From: Streptomyces eurythermus | GTDB lineage: Bacteria; Actinomycetota; Actinomycetes; Streptomycetales; Streptomycetaceae | Assembly: GCF_014649115.1 (NCBI RefSeq) | Contig: NZ_BMSK01000011.1 | Span: forward strand, 288,452-321,213 | DNA: 32,762 nt | Direction of reading: 5' to 3' | Shown: piece by piece, positions 31,913 to 32,762 of the stretch | How the letters are laid out: every line of letters starts with the position of its first letter | Numbering within the stretch: position 1 is the first letter of the stretch | The notes under the pieces: model-generated | What the model was told of the DNA's origin: nothing | Databases searched by the model: none | The model's input: only the letters and a program-made list of their open reading frames with translations | Made by a program: the position numbers and the translations under genes

Positions 31913-31935
31913 CAGTAAGAAATTTTTACCTACTG
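31913..31935. promoter_or_regulatory. AT-rich dyad upstream of the PucR-type gene
   Basis: CAGTA (31913-31917) and TACTG (31931-31935) frame an AT-rich core (AAATTTTT) centred at 31924 in the 223-base gap between the ccr stop and the regulator start. It could be an operator or part of a promoter. GTGAT/ATCAC at 31953-31968 is a second, weaker dyad next to the ccr stop. Confidence 0.35.
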
Positions 31936-31970
31936 GCCTGAAGTGATTAAACGATCACCCTTGGAGATCG

Positions 31971-32762
31971 TCAAGGGCGCGTCCGCCGGAAGCGGTTGAT
32001 GGCGTCGATGTGCTGGTCGCGCAGCTCCGGATCGCGCACGCCGAGACCTTCCTCGGGGGCGAGGCAGAGGACGCCGACCTTGCCCTGGTGCAGGTTGCGG
32101 TGGACGTCGTAGGCGGCCTGCCCGGTGTCCTCCAGGGAGTACGTCTTCGACAGCGTCGGGTGGATCTTGCCCTTGGCGATGAGGCGGTTGGCCTCGTAGG
32201 CCTCGCGGTAGTTGGCGAAGTGCGAGCCGATGATCCGCTTCAGGGACATCCACAGGTAGCGGTTGTCGTACTCGTGCATGTAGCCCGAGGTCGAGGCGCA
32301 GGTGGTGATGGTGCCGCCCTTGCGGGTGACGTAGACGGAGGCGCCGAAGGTCTCGCGGCCGGGGTGCTCGAAGACGATGTCGATGTCCTCGCCGCCGGTG
32401 AGTTCGCGGATGCGCTTGCCGAAGCGCTTCCACTCCTTGGGATCCTGGGTGTGCTCGTCCTTCCAGAACCTGTAGCCCTCGGCGGTGCGGTCGATGATCG
32501 CCGTGGCGCCCATCTTCCGGCAGATCTCCGCCTTCTGGGGCGAGGAGACGACGCAGATGGGGTTGGCGCCGCCGGCGAGGGCGAACTGGGTGGCGTAACT
32601 GCCGAGTCCGCCGCTCGCGCCCCAGATCAGGACGTTGTCGCCCTGCTTCATCGCGGCGCCGTTGCGGGAGACCAGCTGGCGGTAGGCGGTGGAGTTCACC
32701 AGGCCCGGGGCCGCGGCCTCCTCCCAGGTGAGGTGCTTCGGCTTCGGCATCAGCTGGTTCGT
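31971..32762 (-). CDS. ccr: Crotonyl-CoA carboxylase/reductase, 3' part
   Basis: The C-terminal 263 residues of a CCR; the frame is open to the window edge, and about 180 N-terminal residues are outside. Seen: PKPKHLTWEEAAAPGLVNSTAYRQLVS, the NADPH site NVLIWGASGGLGSYATQFALAGGANPICVVSS, GGEDIDIVFEHPGRETFGASVYVTRKGGTITTCASTSGYMHEYDNRYLW and the C-terminal QGKVGVLCLAPEEGLGV. It reductively carboxylates crotonyl-CoA to ethylmalonyl-CoA. In a PKS cluster it may feed an unusual starter or extender unit, or only primary metabolism. Confidence 0.93.
   Translation of the reverse strand, partial: TNQLMPKPKHLTWEEAAAPGLVNSTAYRQLVSRNGAAMKQGDNVLIWGASGGLGSYATQFALAGGANPICVVSSPQKAEICRKMGATAIIDRTAEGYRFWKDEHTQDPKEWKRFGKRIRELTGGEDIDIVFEHPGRETFGASVYVTRKGGTITTCASTSGYMHEYDNRYLWMSLKRIIGSHFANYREAYEANRLIAKGKIHPTLSKTYSLEDTGQAAYDVHRNLHQGKVGVLCLAPEEGLGVRDPELRDQHIDAINRFRRTRP

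Noticed and set aside
1..32762. tRNA, rRNA or CRISPR features
   Set aside because: No tRNA-like cloverleaf, rRNA segment or regularly spaced repeat array was seen on either strand.

Overview
The window is high-GC actinobacterial DNA, almost certainly Streptomyces. Evidence is the dense GC-rich coding, the frequent GTG starts and 4-base stop/start overlaps, a SARP activator, a TTA codon in a regulator, and a complete minimal type II polyketide synthase (PKS). I read it as most of an aromatic polyketide gene cluster with a branched deoxysugar branch. It is cut at the left inside an acyl-CoA carboxylase alpha gene and at the right inside crotonyl-CoA carboxylase/reductase.

Layout. 1-4.9 kb: biotin carboxylase/BCCP subunit, a 43-residue protein, a SARP activator, then a leftward trio (SnoaL-like protein, an unrecognised helical protein, a phosphopantetheinyl transferase) and a divergent ActIII-type ketoreductase. 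4.9-8.9 kb: leftward operon KS-alpha, KS-beta/CLF, ACP, aromatase/cyclase, preceded by a candidate SARP site and a 9-codon leader frame overlapping the KS-alpha start. CLF positions 109/112/116 are F/T/F, as in the actinorhodin CLF, which suggests a C16 octaketide. No second-ring cyclase of the ActIV type is visible.

9.2-17.8 kb: a NodD/NahR-type LysR regulator and a divergent eight-gene operon that looks like aromatic-ring catabolism (FAD hydroxylase, amidohydrolase, two-domain extradiol dioxygenase, two FAH-family hydrolases, a PF04199 cyclase-family hydrolase, two SDRs). A strongly symmetric dyad lies between regulator and operon. The last SDR is broken, and a further gene is cut off after a few codons at the junction with a thermolysin-like protease gene of lower GC content. 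This block may be a catabolic insert or an unusual tailoring module.

19.8-28.2 kb: an antibiotic-resistance-type ABC-F protein, then sugar genes of mycarose/axenose type: OleD-like glycosyltransferase, 5-(3,5-)epimerase, C-methyltransferase, EryBII/TylCII-type aldo-keto reductase and a 4-ketoreductase. Translationally coupled to the epimerase is a transaldolase-family protein that has lost its Schiff-base lysine and other active-site residues. NDP-hexose synthase, 4,6-dehydratase and 2,3-dehydratase are not in the window.

28.5-32.8 kb: a DDE-transposase-like protein with degraded catalytic residues, a GAF/PucR-type regulator with a TTA codon at position 6, and the 3' part of ccr. Together the genes suggest acyl-CoA precursor supply, an octaketide core made by a SARP-controlled PKS, glycosylation with a C-methylated deoxysugar, and possible ribosome protection. 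The candidates for something new are the inactive transaldolase homologue, the inactive transposase homologue and the embedded ring-cleavage operon.
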